Positions 35,550 to 46,600 of a stretch of 64,000 bases of DNA are shown piece after piece (within the stretch, counting starts at the first letter, position 1; every line of letters begins with the position of its first letter). Position numbers and translations under genes: made by a program. Origin of the DNA: Smittia aterrima. Its lineage: Eukaryota; Arthropoda; Insecta; Diptera; Chironomidae. The stretch spans positions 15,624,001 through 15,688,000 of the forward strand of contig CP093831.1 in assembly GCA_033063855.1 (NCBI GenBank), in the 5' to 3' direction. Under the pieces are notes generated by a model. The model was not told where the DNA came from. It ran no database searches and was given only the letters and a program-made list of their open reading frames with translations.

Positions 35550-38500
35550 ATGATTCGAGGGCAGCGGGGAGACTCTCTGAAATCAGGTTTGTCCTAAATT
35601 GTTTGAAGATTGAAAAATTTCTTTTTTCAAAGGGCACGCTACTCAGTCGAAAAAAATAGTTTATGTTGTGAAACATATTTTATTTACGAATCTTTTCATT
35701 TTTCATAACAGTAAAAGTGGACAACTGGGGCACATTTTTCCTCCAGAAGCTCCAGAACTTTTTCAACAAAACTGACTACTGCGATTTGACGCTTCAGTTT
35801 TTAGACAATTCTCAACTTAAGGTTCACCGGTTGGTCTTGAGTGCATGTACTGGTAAGTTTTCTTCAATTAACATTGGTACTTTACATTCAATTCTTTTAC
35901 TTATTTTTAGATTACTTTAACATGCTTGAGCAGTCTTGTGAGATGGTTGAAGATATTCTGATAATGCCGAATGACCTTCAAGCCGACGTCATTGTTCCAA
36001 TTGTCAACTTCATGTACACAGGAACTTTGGAATTTCATTATAACATGTACGAGAAACTTCTGAAAACATCAAGGGAAATGAATATGACTGTTCTTTCGAA
36101 ACTTCTTGAGGCTCATCGTCAGACCTCGGTGACCAAATCAACGCATCCTGTTGTTCTGAACAAAAATGCTGCAGGCGTTCGTTCACAACCGAAAGTATTT
36201 TATCAGCAAAAGCCAGCGCCAACCAATGTCTTTTATAAGCAAGGTCAAACTATTATTAAGCAAGTATCGCCCTCAAAGCCTAACATACCCGAGCCAATTC
36301 AAATCGTGACACGTTTTCAACCCGACAAGAACAACTCGCGTCCTTCGAGATTTATTGTTCCGGATGAGATTGTGCCCGATACTGATGGATCATTCGAAAG
36401 CATTTCTTATGAGAGTAAGCCGCTATCGACAGCTTCACAATTGAAACGCGATGACGAAAATTCACCGTTCGAGAGCTTACGACGAGGATACACTAACAAC
36501 AAAAGAGTTGCATCGAACTCATCGTCCCAGTCACCGCCGATCAAGAAACCTAATCTTGACGATATCAAAGCTGAGGCAGAAGCTCAGAGACAACGTAATG
36601 AGATGTCAGGTGACGTTGAAGATGTTGATGATAATGCGAGCGATCCGGACTACGATGCGGACCAATATTTTGAAGAAGAAAACGATGACTCGGAAGATGA
36701 ATCGAACAAAAATTTCAAGAACTCTCAAGGTATGTCCAAGCAGACGACAACAAAACAAATAACGGTAAATGACTGCAGTGGTGGCAATCTCGATCATGCG
36801 AAAATTCTTGGCGAAGTATTGAAGAAATACCCGAACCTCGTGAAGAATCCCAAGAACATCAAACTTAAAATCATGCAGAAGCCTTCTAATTCCAACTCGC
36901 AGCAAACAACTGCAATTGTTCGCGTTGTAAAGCAAGAAAGTTCTCCTCATTCGAAACCAATAGTAGTTCCGAGACCAACAGGTCCATTGGCGACTCAACC
37001 GAAGAAGATCGACGCAAAAACGATGCATGAGCTAATTCGAATGGGAGCAGAGAACACTAAAGGCCCATGGCTATGCTTGGATTGCGGTTCGGGTGGCAGA
37101 CCTATCAGCATTCCGACTTACAAGAAGTTTAGAGCTCATCTCATCAATGTTCACAAGCAAAAGATCGATCCAAGGATTTGTGAACATTGCGGTCTGAAGC
37201 CAGCTAAACGATTTGATTTGATTCAACATCAGTTGTTAGCTCATAATGTCAATCCACCAGCTGACGTTCCTCTGTTCCGATGCACGACGAAAAACTGCTC
37301 ATTTGTTGCGCAAAAAGATGATTTACTCATGAAGCACAAGCGTGAAGTTCATAAGGAATTTCAACAGAAGTGCAAGTACTGTTCGAAGGTATGTAGCTGT
37401 GATTCTTATCTTCGCATTCATCATATTTATATTTTAATATCATTTTGTAGGTGTTTAACAAAGAGTTTTTGCTTACTGCTCACATGCGAGCTGTTCATCG
37501 ACACATGGCTAAAACTGACGGAACAATGGAATTCAGTGAAGATGAAGAGTACGAGCCAGCAAAAAGAAGCCAGAAGATTGAGATTCTCTCAAATATTGAA
37601 ATTCCATCTACGGAGGCTCTTAGCTTTGAAGTCGATGGTGTCGCTGTGTCCCAGCCAAGCTCAGAAGCTGAAGCACTTACCAGTGTCGCAACAGGAATTA
37701 CAACTAGCATTGCATTAGTTGACAATGCTGGACTCGACGACCAATTCAATATCGAACAGCAGCTTGCACAAGTGCACGGTGAATACGAAGATAATAAAAA
37801 GGATAATTCGGGTGTAATCACGAAACTTGTCACTGAAGATGGAACGGAGTTGGAGCTTACCCCAGCACAGAAAGAAGAAATAATGCAGCAACTCCAATCG
37901 CAAGGAGCAACACTTTCAGATAATGTCGTAATGGTTTTGGATCAAGCACAACTAAATACAGAAGATTCAAACAACGTAATGGTCATGTATTCCGAGCCTC
38001 AAGATACAGTCACATCAGACTCTATTGTAACAAGCGCTACGTCTATCAAAACGGAAGACCTTGAAAAGGCAGAGATTATTTTCCAAGACGATGCAGTGCC
38101 GAAACAAAACGAAATTGAGAAGTCAAAACTGATTTCAGACCTCGAAGATGATTGGACTGAAGAGGACGAAAATTCTCAAAATGAGTCTAAAACGGAAGAG
38201 ACGTTGGTTGCAGCAGAAGCATCAATTGAGGATCAATTTACTTTGGTTCATGAAAATAACGAATCAAAGGAAGTTGAAAACAAAAAGTTAAAGGAAGAGG
38301 AAACCGAAGGTAACGGTAAGTTGAAAGACATTTTGGACGATTGGGATGATGACGAAACATCTGAGTTGAAACCGTCTGAAGAAACTAAGCCGATGGACAC
38401 TGACGACAAACCTCAAGCTGACATCGGCTCTTCTGTAGATGATGCTGAGGAGAAAAAAGATCTTCCTCTTCAAAGCGAAGATGTTTCAGTTGCTGAATCT

Positions 38501-38596
38501 GAAGTGAAGAGCCTTGAAGCAGCTGCTCCCGCCACCAGCCAAGAAAAGTCGAAAATTATCAGCGAACTTCTCGAAGAATGGAATGATGATTTATAA
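35550..38596 (+). CDS. Cp190: Centrosome-associated zinc finger protein CP190
   Basis: Insulator co-factor that bridges DNA-bound insulator proteins and binds centrosomes in mitosis. Exons 35550-35586, 35712-35852, 35911-37388 and 37451-38596 give 933 aa. The BTB/POZ domain (about 13-125) opens SVKVDNWGTFFLQKLQNFFN and continues KTDYCDLTLQF, almost diagnostic for CP190. Basic/acidic linkers follow; an Asp/Glu-rich stretch sits near residues 330-360. Four C2H2 fingers lie at about 470-590: CLDC...H...H, CEHC...H...H, CTTKNC...H...H and CKYC...H...H, the last split by the final intron. The C-terminal third is acidic (Glu/Asp/Ser-rich) and ends ISELLEEWNDDL, with related motifs ISDLEDDWTEED and LKDILDDWDDDE upstream. 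These look like three copies of one short acidic-aromatic motif. Confidence 0.94.
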
Positions 38597-38971
38597 AACA
38601 AAACTCGGTTGAAGTAAGTTCTGCAATAATTGTCCTCTTCGATTTATTTTAGTTTGTAAGAAAATTTGCAAATTTACTTGAAATTCGTTTTTTCATTTAA
38701 ATATTTCTATTTTTTTATTGTCAAATCTAATTGACACTAAAATCACACATTAAATTTAAACGACATCAATTTCCTTTTTTCGTCCTAATATTATCTGGCT
38801 TGAAATGATATCACGATGTTAACGGATATCTAACAAAAAAAATTCTTTTCCTAAAGTTCTTTCATAGAAACTATAAGCATGATTGTACTAGATAAATAAT
38901 AAATTTAAGAGAAAATATAGAATTTAATGATAAAAGTTTTCTTTTATTTGCACTATGTTCAACATCTTAAT
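38597..38971. other. Convergent 3' region of Cp190 and COX16
   Basis: The stop codons of the two genes face each other across 375 bp. AATAAA-type signals are present on the plus strand (aataataaattt near 38898). No coding sequence is seen. Confidence 0.6.
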
Positions 38972-39325
38972 TCAATTTTTTGCAGTTTCCTCCCAAGGTC
39001 TTGGTCCTCTAACATTTTCCCAGTGCTCGATGTCAATATGTTTAATTTTTTCATATTCAGTCTCGAGTGTCACTTCGCCTACTTCCTTCATCTTTTTGCC
39101 AACCTTCTCAATATCTTCTGGTCTCACCGAAACTTTCTTTGAAAATTGATATCTACAAAAAGATTTGAATAAGACTTAGATAAACATTAATTAAAAGATA
39201 ACATACCTGATCTGAGTGAATTCTTTAAGAGCAAATGATCCACCTAAAATCAATGTGAGGAAGGGAAGGCCATACTTAAATGACTTTCGTTTAGACAGCT
39301 GAGTTAATTTTTGTATAAAATTCAT
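38972..39325 (-). CDS. COX16: Cytochrome c oxidase assembly protein COX16
   Basis: Small inner-mitochondrial-membrane protein needed for assembling the COX2 module of complex IV. Two exons on the minus strand, 39325-39207 and 39152-38972, join in frame to 99 aa, close to the family's usual length of about 105. The N-terminus has a basic lead (KLTQLSKRKSFKYG), then one membrane segment (LPFLTLILGGSFALKEF), then the family motif FTQIRYQ. The soluble tail contains LETEYEKIKHIDIEHWENV followed by RGPRPWEE, the most conserved COX16 motif. The gene is head-to-head with MRG15, 137 bp between start codons. Confidence 0.93.
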
Positions 39326-39462
39326 TTTCCAGCAAACTTTCCGACAAGCCCCTTTCAACTACGCGAGGGGTGTCCAAATAACAAACCGTGCGACCATAAT
39401 TGAAATTTTTTGTTTGAGAAAATTTTTAATTTTGAATTATTACAGAATTAGATGAATTTACA
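39326..39462. promoter_or_regulatory. Compact bidirectional promoter of COX16 and MRG15
   Basis: Only 137 bp separate two divergent start codons, so both promoters must overlap here or lie in the other gene's 5' UTR. On the minus strand ATGGTCGCACGG (39403-39392 area) resembles the TATA-less fly core-promoter element known as Ohler motif 1 (YGGTCACACTR), with two differences. No TATA box is seen. Confidence 0.55.
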
Positions 39463-40679
39463 ATGTCGCAAATAAAGTTTAGTGAAGGTAAAGAGCTCGA
39501 AAAAAACTTGAGAATGTTTTCAGCATCTCAAATGGCGAAGAATTGCTTGAAATATGTTTACAACACAATTTTCCATGATTTTTCGATGTTTTGTTTACAT
39601 TTTAATAATTTTCTTTCATTTTTCACAAGGCGAGAAGGTTTTATGCTATCACGGTTCATTAATCTACGAGGCAAAGTTGCTGAAAACTCAAGTGAAGGAT
39701 CGCTCGGTCAAATACTACATTCACTATGCAGGTTGGAGCAAAAACTGGGACGAGTGGGTCGGAGAGAGCAGAGTTTTGAAGTTTAACGATGCAAATGTTC
39801 AGCTGCAAAAGGAAACCCAAAAGAAAGTAGAAAACTCTGCGAAAAACTCAAAGAAAACCGCCAAAACTGGAAACAAGAAATCGTAAGAAATCATTGAAGT
39901 GAGGAAATTTCTTTATTTTTAAATTTGCATTTCTTTCAAGTGACTCGGCTTTGGAAGATTCAACATCTCGATCCTCAACGCCATCAAAGGAAATTATCAA
40001 AGATTCGACGCCACGCTCTCGAGGCTCTAGCGTTAAACCGACAGCATCGACCTCAAGTAAAGACTCGAGCCGGACAGTTGACGATGATGTCAGTAAGAGA
40101 AAGCGACAGCGGCTTGACACTTCCGTCTCGAATGAAGGAGAGGAGAAGATAATAAAAACAGAAATCAACATTTCTATCCCGAAAGACCTGAAAACCTATC
40201 TTGTCGATGATTGGCACGCCATCAATTCGCAACATAAACTTGTTGATTTGCCAGCCAAGATCACAGTCGAGGACATCGTTGAAAAGTATAAGCAACATAA
40301 GAAGACAAAGTCTAGTACTGGAGGCGGCAAGGGGCAATCGTGTGAGGATATTTCCAATGGCATTCTCGAGTACTTTAATGTTATGCTTGGCTCTCAACTT
40401 CTCTATAAAGTCGAACGAATGCAATATGCGGAAATGCTTGATAAACATCCAGATAAGCCAATGTCACAGATATACGGAGCATTCCACTTGTTGCGTCTCT
40501 TCGTGAAGCTTGGAACCGTTTTGTCATTCACAACTCTTGATAAGAACAACATTCGAGTACTCATCGGCCACCTTGGCGAGTTCTTAAAGTTCCTCGAAGG
40601 CGAGCAGAAAGAATTTTTCACAATGTCAAGCTTCAATCATCCACAAACGAGCGAATATCTACGACGTGCGAACCAATAA
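39463..40679 (+). CDS. MRG15: MRG15 (mortality factor 4-like) chromodomain protein
   Basis: Chromatin protein shared by the NuA4/Tip60 acetyltransferase and Sin3 deacetylase complexes; its chromodomain reads H3K36 methylation. Exons 39463-39487, 39630-39882 and 39941-40679 give 338 aa. The chromo-barrel domain is at about 5-80: EKVLCYHGSLIYEAKLLK and YYIHYAGWSKNWDEWV, with the aromatic cage residues Tyr and Trp visible. A Ser/Thr/Lys-rich linker follows, then the MRG domain at about 165-335 (IPKDLKTYLVDDW, YFNVMLGSQLLYKVER, QIYGAFHLLRLFVKL). The C-terminal NHPQTSEYLRR is typical. The stop faces the convergent TEX261 gene 175 bp away. Confidence 0.95.
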
Positions 40680-40854
40680 ACAAGAATTGATTTACTAAGT
40701 CAGTCCTTGTTTATTCTCTTAAGAATAAAATTTCATTTGAATAACTTTAATTTTAAAAACCGGGAGAAAAACCAATTAGAAATGGAAATGTTGAAACGAG
40801 TAAACATTGAAATAAACAAACACTTTAAATCGAATTTATTGCATCAAAAAACTC

Positions 40855-41499
40855 TCAATATGACTTTTTGGTCCTCGTCGGTAAACCTCCATTACTATTA
40901 AATAACGTCTTGAAAAAGTTAATCAAGTTTTGACGCTTTCGCGTTGAGAAATAGTTTGTGACTACATCTTCTTGTCCTTCATGATATGATGGAAGGACAT
41001 TATCATTTGCTGAAAGACTGACTAGCAGGAGGAAAGGCACCATCCAAAGAAACAGAGTGAAGTATGCTAAAATCTAAAAGGAAATCATTAGTGATATCTC
41101 AGTTGTAAAATATTTATTAGGTCTTACCTCAGACATCGAGAAATAGACCTCTTGAAAGTGTTTGTATGCAAGATAATGATTTACAAGCAGAAGTAACATT
41201 GAGCCCCAAAATTGCGGAGATGCAATTTTAATTGATGGAAAGTCACTTAATATGGTGAGATGAATGAGTTGAGCCAGAATTCCACAGATAATCATCAACC
41301 ACGTAAAATTCTCAGTCATAAGAATTATGTATAGTACGATCGTGAAAATCGTAAGCAGTTTGATACATTTCTTTGCCTTCTCCGTATATTCCTCCACGAT
41401 CTCACTGATGTAATATAATGCTGCGGCGAATGAAAAAGTCGCAAGGCAGACATGGACGAGAAGCGACAGAAAACTAAGAATATACAAGGCGAGAGCCAT
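40855..41499 (-). CDS. TEX261 / SVP26-family membrane protein
   Basis: Early-secretory-pathway membrane protein; the yeast relative Svp26 is an ER-to-Golgi cargo adaptor in COPII vesicles. Exons on the minus strand, 41499-41128 and 41073-40855, give 196 aa, the same length as vertebrate TEX261. The N-terminus MALALYILSFLSLLVHVCLA begins the first of four to five membrane segments (about 3-25, 42-62, 66-87, 95-115 and 125-145). Family motifs include AAALYYISEIVEEYT, NFTWLMIICGILAQL and WMVPFLLLVSLSANDNVLP. A basic cytosolic tail ends in RTKKSY. Confidence 0.9.
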
Positions 41500-42105
41500 T
41501 TATTTAATATTTTAACTCGTCAGATCTAAATTTTGAAGGAAAATTTTGTAAACAAAAATCGACAGGGAGATATCCACTTATTACGTTTCAAATTTTCTTA
41601 CGTGACTTTAAGACAACCCCGTAAACCACCTTACTTTGTCCGACTGTCTTTCAGTAGAAAATTTCGAAATTATGTAGAAATGCCATAAATTTATTTGCCA
41701 AACGAATTTAATTCTTTGCTCTGAATGCATCATCTGTCATGTCATAAATTTAAAATTTATTAACCAGAAATTGTATCTTCTTTCTAAATTTGAATCGTAC
41801 ACCTGGAAAATAAAATCTAAGCGGTTGGTAATCAGTCAAATATTTTTGGCCTCTTCTACTTCAGGCGATTTCAAAATTTTTGGTGTCATGTCTCCTCAAC
41901 TCTTTGCTTTTCATTCGCGATGCCCACTGAAAAAGATTTTTCTATAAATATTTAATCCACAAGAAAATGTATTCAATGGAATTTTCTTAGAATTCAAGAT
42001 GTAAAGACTGTGAATGACAAGCCTCCAAAAGTTAGTTCAATGGAAAATTATTTCTAAAATTTCTTTATTTTAATCATCAATTTATGATTTTGTCCTCAAT
42101 TTCAG
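41500..42105. other. TEX261 upstream region
   Basis: Begins at the TEX261 start (transcribed leftward) and ends at an acceptor-like ctcaatttcag at 42105. A stretch around 41991-42034 can be read as IQDVKTVNDKPPK, preceded by ttcttag and followed by gttagt, and would join in frame to the next exon. This is weak evidence for a further exon. Confidence 0.35.
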
Positions 42106-42391
42106 AAGAAATTATTTCGTAATAACAACATGAGCCGCCTCAAAAGCGCGGCAGACTTATCAATATCGTCGGAAAATGAAAAGCCTAAGAGTGGGGTTGG
42201 AAATCTTGAGGTGGGGAGAGTAAAATTTACAGCGAAGCTTCCTCGTGCCTGTAAATGTGCGATCGTTCGTTGAGTATCGAGAAGAAAACGCGAGTTTACA
42301 GAAAAAAATAACGAAATTCAAGAAAAAAAATCAGAAACGTTTTCTTCAGTTCGCCATCAAAACTGTTCAAGTCGCGGATTCAGATTCAAGT
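42106..42391 (+). pseudogene. Unassigned exon with a frame break upstream of Tm1
   Basis: Bounded by a good acceptor (ctcaatttcag) and a good donor (gtaagt after 42391). An ATG at 42130 opens MSRLKSAADLSISSENEKPK and continues to a stop at about 42271. A second frame, offset by one base, runs from about 42233 to the donor: RSFLVPVNVRSFVEYREENA, then SLQKKITKFKKKNQKRF and FAIKTVQVADSDSS, looking like a coiled coil. Removing one base near 42225-42240 would make one exon of about 87 codons ending in phase 0, the phase needed to join the Tm1 common exon at 49122. I do not recognise the protein. It may be a damaged exon, a sequencing error or two alternative exons. Confidence 0.35.
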
Positions 42392-43306
42392 GTAAGTGGA
42401 AAATTCATGTTAATTTTTTTAATGAGAAAAAGGGATCTCGTTTGAAAGAAAAATAAATTTGTGGGAAATCGTGAAAGTTCTTTTGGTGAAATTTGAAAAA
42501 TTTTGGACAATTTTTGTCTTAAAAGCCTGTTGTCTTGTTTAAATTGGTTCGATTTTGTTTATTTTTAGAATAGTGAAACGAGAACTGAAACACGATCCGT
42601 CGAATATGAGATTCTGAAAATTTTCACTTGATTGGAATTTCCAGTTCCAAAAGATTGTTTACATTCTCTTCAAATGAAATGCTCCAACTGTTAGAATCGA
42701 TGCAGTCAAATATCAAATTACATAATACGTGTGAAGTTATCTGATTGATGAAAAAGTTGTTGCAAAATCATTCTCTCAACATGAGAGGAAAGTTTTTTTT
42801 TTTCGAGAAAAATCACTGTGAAAAATCTAATTTAAGAAAATGAAATCGTTGCTTCTGTAAAGAATTCCTCTTGGCAAAAAGAACAAACCGAAAATTAAAT
42901 AAATTCGTTCACACTTTCATGACTCATAACTTTGTAGATCTCCATTTGGCTAAATGTGTAAACACAAGGACTCCAGAATGACAGTTTAAAAATAATCGAG
43001 GCTTGTCTCAACATTTAGGCATAACGAATAATAATTTACTCTGAGCAGTTTGATAAAGTTCCGATTACTCGACCGATTAGCAATACTTTTAAATTTCCAT
43101 AATCAGCTTTCTTGTTCGCTTTTGATTTCGTACCAAATATGGAGAAAATATTATTGTGTACGCATATGCTAAATAAGTAATCAGCGGTTAATACTTTGTA
43201 TTCGGACAGGCTTTCTTGATCACCGATGAAATCTCAAATTTCATTTTTTCAATGAAAACAAATCTTATTGATTTTTAACTAATTACAATATCAATTTCTA
43301 TTTCAG
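42392..43306 (+). other. Region upstream of the muscle Tm1 start exon
   Basis: AT-rich, no coding exon seen. It ends at the acceptor tttctatttcag (43306), so the muscle transcript has an earlier non-coding exon, perhaps within this region or further upstream. Confidence 0.5.
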
Positions 43307-43370
43307 TTGAACCAGCAGTTTCTGTGTAAAAATAGTTTTAGTGTAAAGAGGAAACAAAAAAAGCTCAGCT

Positions 43371-43610
43371 ATGGATGCGATCAAGAAGAAGATGCAAGCG
43401 ATGAAGCTTGAGAAGGACAACGCATTAGACCGCGCCCTTCTCTGCGAACAGCAAGCTCGTGATGCCAACACTCGTGCCGAAAAGGCCGAAGAAGAAGCCC
43501 GTACCCTCCAAAAGAAGATCCAGACCATTGAAAACGACTTGGATCAGACACAAGAACAAGAAACTGCCGTCAATGGCAAACTTGAAGAGAAGGAAAAGGC
43601 TCTTCAAAAC
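43371..43610 (+). CDS. Tm1: Tm1 muscle start exon
   Basis: 80 codons opening MDAIKKKMQAMKLEKDNALD, the canonical long-tropomyosin N-terminus that forms the head-to-tail overlap. Ends EEKEKALQN at a phase-0 donor gtgagt. Its acceptor at 43306 shows that a non-coding exon precedes it. The first 53 coding bases differ from those of Tm2 at only two positions. Confidence 0.95.
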
Positions 43611-46600
43611 GTGAGTGCCCAAAAAACTTTTCAGTAACTTTTTTTTTATCTGAAGGCGTTGAAAATTACGTCAAAAGTTCATTGAAAATATCAAAACAGT
43701 TTTTCGTGCCAAGAATCTTTGAAGGCATTCGAGATCCAATGAAAATTACGAAATGTGCGAAATGTGTGTATATTCATCGACGTCAAGGATGAATTTTTTT
43801 AAACATGCTTGCTGTGTAAGCGGGTGAGCGTCGAAAGCGATCGCGCTTTTATTTTTAGTTTCTTGAATTCAGCGCACCAGGCCAAAAAAAGACATTTCGG
43901 GTCACTCGGAGAGCTCGAGGGAAAGCGATCGGGAAAACGTTGCGAGTTAGCGAGAGGAAAAATATAAAAAAATGATTAAAATAGAACTGACATGACATCA
44001 CTCGTGCAGGAAAGAATCTGCGAATGCAAAGAAGATCGATAATTTTCAAGTTTTTAAAAATAATAATGCTCGTAACACTTTTCTTCAACTTCAACCGCAT
44101 GACACAAATGATTGTCTTCTTACTTATTTTCTACTTGAACGCTTAGAAGTTCCTTCGATCCATTTAATAATCAGTCGAGTTGGAAGAAACATCATTGGAG
44201 TAACACGAGAAAGGGCGGGTTGAGAAGAGAAAACAGATTTTCAAATCTGTTGCCGATCGAGCCGAGGAAAAGTAAAATTCGGCTTTAAGATGATGATGTT
44301 CGGGGCGTTGAGGAATCGTAACTCCAACAGTCGTGTTTCAAATCGTACGAGTAAAATTCAAATTTCTTCGTCGCTGATTAAGAGAAATAATAGCTCAAAC
44401 TCGCAGAGGACAAAGCGAGTTAAAGAAAACGGAAATCGCTTCTCGAATAAAAGTGAGTAGGGAAAATACTTTCAACCGATCAATCTGGCAAGGAAGCGTA
44501 TTTTTGCAATTTTTGTGACCTGCTACATGACAATTTTTCATGTGGAGAAATCATTTTCCCGAAATAGATTTTCCATTGCGGAAATCTGTAAGATCGTTTT
44601 CGAACGAGAAAAATATTTTTGTAGACATTTACGCAATCCATGCCAGAGATCGTTTCGCGGTTTGCGCGAGTCACGATGAATCGGAAAATCCAATGAAAAA
44701 AACATCAAAACATTTTTGTAGAGTCAACTATCGTCCAGAGAAAAATAAATAATGTGATAACTATAGCAGACAGCAATAACAAAATGACTGAAAGGAGTGC
44801 TCAAGGATCTAATCGATCCCGTCGTGGTCATCAAAATCATCCGAAGAACGTGGGATTTCGGAAATCAAATATACCAGCGAGTGAAATCATTCAGGCACTA
44901 AGAGACGGCAAGAATCTCGATTCATTGTTTCATCAAACAAAAACAGACGTTCGTGTATCTGGTGTGGACAGCACAATCATATCAAGGCTAGACGAGATAT
45001 GTGATGACTCCACGAAGGATGTGGAGAATATTAATTGTAACGTAGAGCTTAAAAGTAAAAGAAATTCTTCATCATCATCTTTAAACTCAACACCGTCCGA
45101 GAAGAGCGATAAGAAGTCGAGCAAAGGCTTTGATGGGAAGAAGAAGCGATTGAGATCGGACATCAATAGGATTACGAGACCTGCAGCTGATGGAGCGGAA
45201 GACGCGACAGATGAGGACGATGCCGAAACTGTGGAGCTTTCGAAACTGAGATGCACAAGCGAACGAACAGAAGTCATTGCCGAGAGAGAGCATCGAAGAC
45301 AAAAGAAATGTGCTGATTATCCGGGTCTTGCCTTTGGACGTTCCATTTTTAGCTCTGATTCGATGATGAAGTTTAACATTATTCGTAATGAGCTTCAAAA
45401 TATTATGAATAATCAACTTAGAAGGGTAAGACAATTCGCCAATTATCGCTCGAGTGTACACAAGTCACTCGTTCTCTCGGTACTAAAAGTCTCAATCAAT
45501 TTTAGGGAGATCAGATTCCATTCAATCCAGTTTTTTTCAATGACACATTAGACAAAATATTTTCTTTTGCAATTCGATGTGGGTGATCGGTGTTAGACTC
45601 ACTTTGCAAGTGCGCAAAATATTTGCATTCGGCAACAAGCAAATTCGGGTTTTTAATTATAATTCACTGAGGAAACGCCCAGTGACGTGAACTTCTTTCT
45701 TCGCGAAACCATTTTGCAAGTTCTTGAATAAACAGAGCTTTTTTTCTAAGATAGATCATGATCGTCTATAAACGAAGAATTTTGCCATACGATCTGAGAA
45801 TGAGATTTAAAATTAGAAAGAAGAAATATTTGCGGATAATTGACTTTCAATGAATTAGAAATTCATTATGCGTCTAAAGTAAAAACATGAGTAAAAGCAA
45901 AGTTTTAGTTGCTAAGCAAAAAATTTCTTATCTTAAAAAGAAGATTAGATTCGATGATATCGAACATTTAAGACGATCAATGCATTTTATTTGAATGATG
46001 TCATATTGACAAGGTGTCTGTCACAACAAAGGAATTTCTTTTTTTTTTTTCTAAACTTCAAAACAGAAGAATAAACATTCCTGGTGATAAAGAAATCGTA
46101 GATAATTTTAAAGAAAAAGTCGAGAAGAAGATAAATCCTCAATCGCGAATTCCTATGAAGGAGATTAATTTCACAATGCGAATTGAACAATGAAAGCCTT
46201 TATATAATTAACAATAGTCAATCAGCACAATCCAGTTAATTCCGTTAATTTAAAGTTTAGAGCAATTTCGTCGGATCGTACTGGAGCTGAGCGATTTGAA
46301 GCGAATTGACAAGAGTTTCGCCCATTTTTTCAATCAAGTCGTTCGGAGTGTTTTCGACAAATTGTAGAGATAAATTGTATATCTCCGTCAGATTAATTAC
46401 GACCAACCGCGAGTTTAAACTTACAATTCACCATTAAAATAGTTTTAAACACTTCAAGTCGTGAATTTGTGTTCATATTTTGTGTCGAAAAATAAATCGA
46501 TATAGAGAGAAAAAAGTTCAATTTTGCGGTGTGCAAGAAGAAAAAGAAGAAGTTTATTCTCGAGAAGCAAGAGCCACTTGTTTCACAGTGTATAGAAAAA

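Noticed and set aside
42211..42232. A 22-nt GT...AG segment that would join the two frames of the unassigned exon
   Set aside because: Far below the shortest workable insect intron.
42233..42391. Lamin-like reading of the coiled-coil half of the unassigned exon
   Set aside because: The RSFVEYREENASLQ stretch loosely recalls lamin coil 1A, but the conserved LNDRLA-IDRVR motif is absent, so I do not call it a lamin.
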